This document shows, piece after piece, positions 61,812 to 64,000 of a DNA stretch of 64,000 nt. Every line of letters starts with the position of its first letter. Within the stretch, counting starts at the first letter, position 1. The position numbers and the translations under genes were made by a program. Source of the DNA: DATGUN01 sp035301285. Lineage in GTDB: Bacteria > Bacillota > Bacilli > Bacillales > Amphibacillaceae. Under the pieces are notes generated by a model. The model did not search any database. It was not told where the DNA came from and worked only from the letters and a program-made list of their open reading frames with translations. The stretch lies in NCBI GenBank assembly GCA_035301285.1, contig DATGUN010000038.1, positions 124,001 to 188,000 of the forward strand. The letters are read 5' to 3'.

Positions 61812-62563
61812 TTCATTTAAGATCAATTACCGCCAAGGAAAAATTAACCGGGGATACCTATCCATTCACACTTCCTGTAATACAGCAATTTAGCTATTTC
61901 CAATTTAGTAAACCGGTGACAATGATCATCGGTGAAAACGGTACAGGAAAATCAACTTTCCTGGAGGCAATTGCGTCTCATGTGGAGAGTATTTCCATTA
62001 GCGGGGAAAGCATGGACTCTGATCCCTCATTAGAAGCGGCACAAATGCTTGCTCAAAAACTAACATTGTCCTGGACCGTACGCCAGAAAAAAGGTTTCTT
62101 TTTCCGTGCGAGCGATTTTATCCATTTTACCGAACGAACGGCTGAGATAAAACGTGAAACAACGGAAACATTAAAAGAAATTAAAGCAAAAGATCCTTAC
62201 AGCTTGGAGGCTTTGCCATATGCCAATACCCTTCATGACTTAAAACACCTGTATGGGGAAGGGCTTGAAGTCCGCTCTCATGGTGAACAATTTTTAGATT
62301 TATTTCAGGCTCGTTTTCGGCCCGGTGGGTTATATATTTTGGATGAGCCGGAAGCCCCGCTTTCACCATTAAAACAACTTTCCTTAATTACAATGATTAA
62401 TGATATGGTGAAGGACAAGGCGCAGTTTATCATAGCGACCCATTCACCTATTCTCATGGCGATTCCAAATGCCGACCTTTATGTGATTGAAGATGATAAA
62501 TTAAAGCAGACAGAATATGAGACCATCGAACACGTGACGTTAACACGTGACGTTAACACGTGA
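61808..62563 (+). CDS. AAA-type ATPase (COG3910-like)
   Basis: About 251 residues from GTG 61808, the usual length for this family; the same frame is open further up (ATG 61790 or 61700) but without a ribosome site. TYPFTLPVIQQF then Walker A IIGENGTGKSTFLEA, an ABC-like signature SHGEQFLDLFQARF and Walker B GLYILDEPEAPLSP followed by IIATHSPILMAIP. Such stand-alone ABC-fold ATPases lack membrane partners and are of uncertain role; some act in nucleic acid processing. The C-terminus is encoded by tandem repeats. Confidence 0.8.
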   Translation: MIHLRSITAKEKLTGDTYPFTLPVIQQFSYFQFSKPVTMIIGENGTGKSTFLEAIASHVESISISGESMDSDPSLEAAQMLAQKLTLSWTVRQKKGFFFRASDFIHFTERTAEIKRETTETLKEIKAKDPYSLEALPYANTLHDLKHLYGEGLEVRSHGEQFLDLFQARFRPGGLYILDEPEAPLSPLKQLSLITMINDMVKDKAQFIIATHSPILMAIPNADLYVIEDDKLKQTEYETIEHVTLTRDVNT

Positions 62564-62564
62564 C
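62531..62564 (+). repeat. 13-bp tandem repeat at the end of the AAA gene
   Basis: CACGTGACGTTAA occurs at 62531 and 62544, with a partial third copy CACGTGAC at 62557. The stop codon falls in the third copy, so the number of copies sets the C-terminal residues (HVTLTRDVNT). Confidence 0.85.
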
Positions 62565-62858
62565 TTTTTGAATAATCCAGCGCGTTATCTTCGTCATTTG
62601 TAGGATATTGAATTTGACCTTTTTCACTTCCTAAAGATAATTCTTTCCCATTCTTAATTTTATAAAGTAACGGAATATATATATAAGGTAGATTAGCATG
62701 GTTTAAACTGTGCGCTTATACTCCAAAAGTGGGCGTGATTCTGTAGATTTTTTTACGCCATGAGCTCGCATTTAAAAATAAATGTTTATAAAATACGTCA
62801 CATATTTGACGAATTATTGACAATATCCTTTTTCTATTATAAAAAAAGTTCTATGTTA

Positions 62859-62916
62859 TTGACAAATGACACGATGTCATTTATAGTGAAGAATGTAACG
62901 TCATGACACATTGTCA
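62859..62916 (+). promoter_or_regulatory. promoter with twin TetR-type operators
   Basis: TTGACA (62859-62864), 17-bp spacer, TATAGT (62882-62887). The spacer holds a 19-bp palindrome AAATGACA-CGA-TGTCATTT (62864-62882). A second TGACA-CAT-TGTCA (62904-62916) lies between promoter and start. Both share TGACA-N3-TGTCA, centres 37 bp apart. The rest of 62564-62858 is AT-rich with no gene seen. Confidence 0.8.
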
Positions 62917-62944
62917 CATCTTGGCAGAAAGAGGAGGAAAGAGC

Positions 62945-63562
62945 TTGCCAAAAGCTACTTTTTTTAATTTGCCAGAAGAGAAACAGAACCATTTAATGGA
63001 TTGTGCCTTGAAGGAGTTTTCCAGGGTTCCGTTATATGAAGCATCTGTTTCAAACATCGTGAAGGCGGCAAATATACCACGTGGCAGTTTTTATCAATAT
63101 TTCAAAGACAAAGAAGATGTTTTTTATTACTTATTGGAAACAAAATCGAGAACACATAATGAGGCTTTCATTGATATATTGAAGAAAAATGATGGCGACA
63201 TATTCGAAGCTTTTCTGGAAACGTTCCAAAATATGGTCCGTGAATTTCAAATTCAGGAGAAGAGGGATTTTTATAAGAATGTTTTCTTGAATATGAATTA
63301 CAAAATGGAAAACACGTTGTCGATGGATATTAGTGAACCTAATTTTGACGCAGAGTTTGAGAAAATCAAAACATTCATCAACATGGATAAGTTGAACATT
63401 ACAGATGAATCAGAAATAATTCATATTGTTCAAATCATGATTGCCATAACAATGCAGAATTTGATGTTTTCATTTACAAAACAGTATACAGAAGAGGTTT
63501 CTATGGAACATTATAGGTTTGAATTAAAGTTATTAAAAGCAGGACTCTGTAAAAAACTTTAA
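62945..63562 (+). CDS. TetR-family regulator
   Basis: 205 residues from TTG 62945, after AGAGGAGGAAAGAGC. The TetR helix-turn-helix is EASVSNIVKAANIPRGSFYQYFKDKEDVF near 30-58 (quoted by position; key Y-Q-Y-F-K end). The C-terminal ligand domain is helical with no recognised subfamily. Palindromic sites over its own promoter suggest autorepression. The Spx-like gene 37 bp downstream is the most likely co-regulated target, as no efflux gene is adjacent in the window. Confidence 0.88.
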   Translation: MPKATFFNLPEEKQNHLMDCALKEFSRVPLYEASVSNIVKAANIPRGSFYQYFKDKEDVFYYLLETKSRTHNEAFIDILKKNDGDIFEAFLETFQNMVREFQIQEKRDFYKNVFLNMNYKMENTLSMDISEPNFDAEFEKIKTFINMDKLNITDESEIIHIVQIMIAITMQNLMFSFTKQYTEEVSMEHYRFELKLLKAGLCKKL

Positions 63563-63599
63563 GACGATGATTTGAATGGAAAGTTAGGAGTGTATATAA

Positions 63600-64000
63600 A
63601 TGACAACAACAATTTATACAGCATCATCCTGTACATCATCACGGAAGGCAAAGGCGTGGTTAAGCAATCATGATATACCTTATGTTGAACGGAATATTGA
63701 TCGGAAACCATTGACGGATCAAGAACTTCAGACGATTCTTCAGAAAACCGAGAATGGGACGGAAGAAATCATATCAACGCGTTCAACCGATTTTCGTAAC
63801 TTAGGGATTGATTTGGAAACATTATCGTTAACAGCATTGATGGAACTTATCCACGAAAAACCGAAACTGCTCAAACGCCCGATTATCATGGACGAAAAAC
63901 GATTGCAAGTCGGTTTTCAGGAAGATGACATCCGGCAATTCTTACCGAGAAAAGATCGAAAGCAGCAGATGATGGAACTGATGCAAGCTGCGAAATCGAA
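63600..64000 (+). CDS. Spx/ArsC-family regulator with CxxS, 3' end outside window
   Basis: 133 codons visible from ATG 63600 (AAGTTAGGAGTG before it), no stop reached. It is clearly Spx-like: SCTSSRKAKAWLSNHDIPY, EEIISTRSTDF, RPIIMDEKRLQVGFQEDDIR and FLPRK. The redox pair is CTSS: residue 11 Cys is kept and the second Cys is Ser, so no intramolecular disulfide switch can form. It could be a redox-blind Spx paralogue. It follows a TetR gene by 37 bp. Confidence 0.88.
   Translation, partial: MTTTIYTASSCTSSRKAKAWLSNHDIPYVERNIDRKPLTDQELQTILQKTENGTEEIISTRSTDFRNLGIDLETLSLTALMELIHEKPKLLKRPIIMDEKRLQVGFQEDDIRQFLPRKDRKQQMMELMQAAKS

Overview
The window is low-GC Gram-positive chromosome, most likely from a halotolerant, spore-forming Bacillaceae of the Virgibacillus/Lentibacillus/Oceanobacillus kind. 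The evidence is the gene order and the families. Blocks of the Bacillus subtilis map can be followed in order: yitU-yitV-yitW; yjzD-med-fabH-fabF; yjbA-trpS; yjbC-spx-mecA-coiA-pepF-yjbH-yjbK-yjbM-nadK-rluD family; cotO-cotZ; yjcF-yjcG-yjcH. The genus is inference. Several genes that sit in these blocks in B. subtilis are missing, including comZ, the app/opp peptide transporters, yjbI, yjbJ and yjbL.

Left part (1-38,300): housekeeping and stress genes. A molybdopterin group (mobB, moaE, moaD) is followed by a Crp/Fnr regulator divergent from a DUF2249 gene, with an FNR-like site between them. Fatty-acid initiation and elongation genes (fabH, fabF) have a FapR-like box upstream. trpS has a Trp T-box leader. 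ccdA, a ResA-like thioredoxin and a two-component pair form an apparent operon whose kinase has a damaged ATP-binding box. Next come the Spx/MecA/YjbH proteolysis-control genes, alarmone synthetase, NAD kinase, a RodA/FtsW protein, mgtE behind an M-box magnesium riboswitch, two spore-coat genes, and a BmrCD-type heterodimeric ABC exporter.

Middle part (38,305-47,266): a tRNA-Val(GAC) gene holds an 8.1-kb integrated element bounded by a perfect 45-bp repeat of the tRNA 3' end. It carries a tyrosine integrase, a CI-like repressor with a divergent promoter, an excisionase, a prim-pol, a P-loop replication ATPase, an ERCC4-type nuclease and a run of small proteins. It has no relaxase and no capsid or terminase genes. 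The layout is that of a phage-inducible island or satellite reduced to integration and replication modules. Nine exact copies of an 8-bp word in both orientations lie in the 3' end of the ATPase gene and look like a replication origin. A third, diverged copy of the tRNA end lies further downstream, so more than one element has used this site. A small membrane-protein gene there has an inverted, decayed paralogue nearby.

Right part (47,300-64,000): accessory metabolism (HAD hydrolase, histidine phosphatase, MhqD-like hydrolase, VOC protein, thymidylate synthase), a two-component/ABC cluster resembling the linearmycin-resistance system LnrJKLMN, tRNA-Ser(CGA) and tRNA-Thr(CGT), an MFS transporter, an AAA-type ATPase, and a TetR gene with two matching palindromic operators followed by a second Spx-like gene. 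That Spx has CxxS in place of CxxC and runs off the window end.
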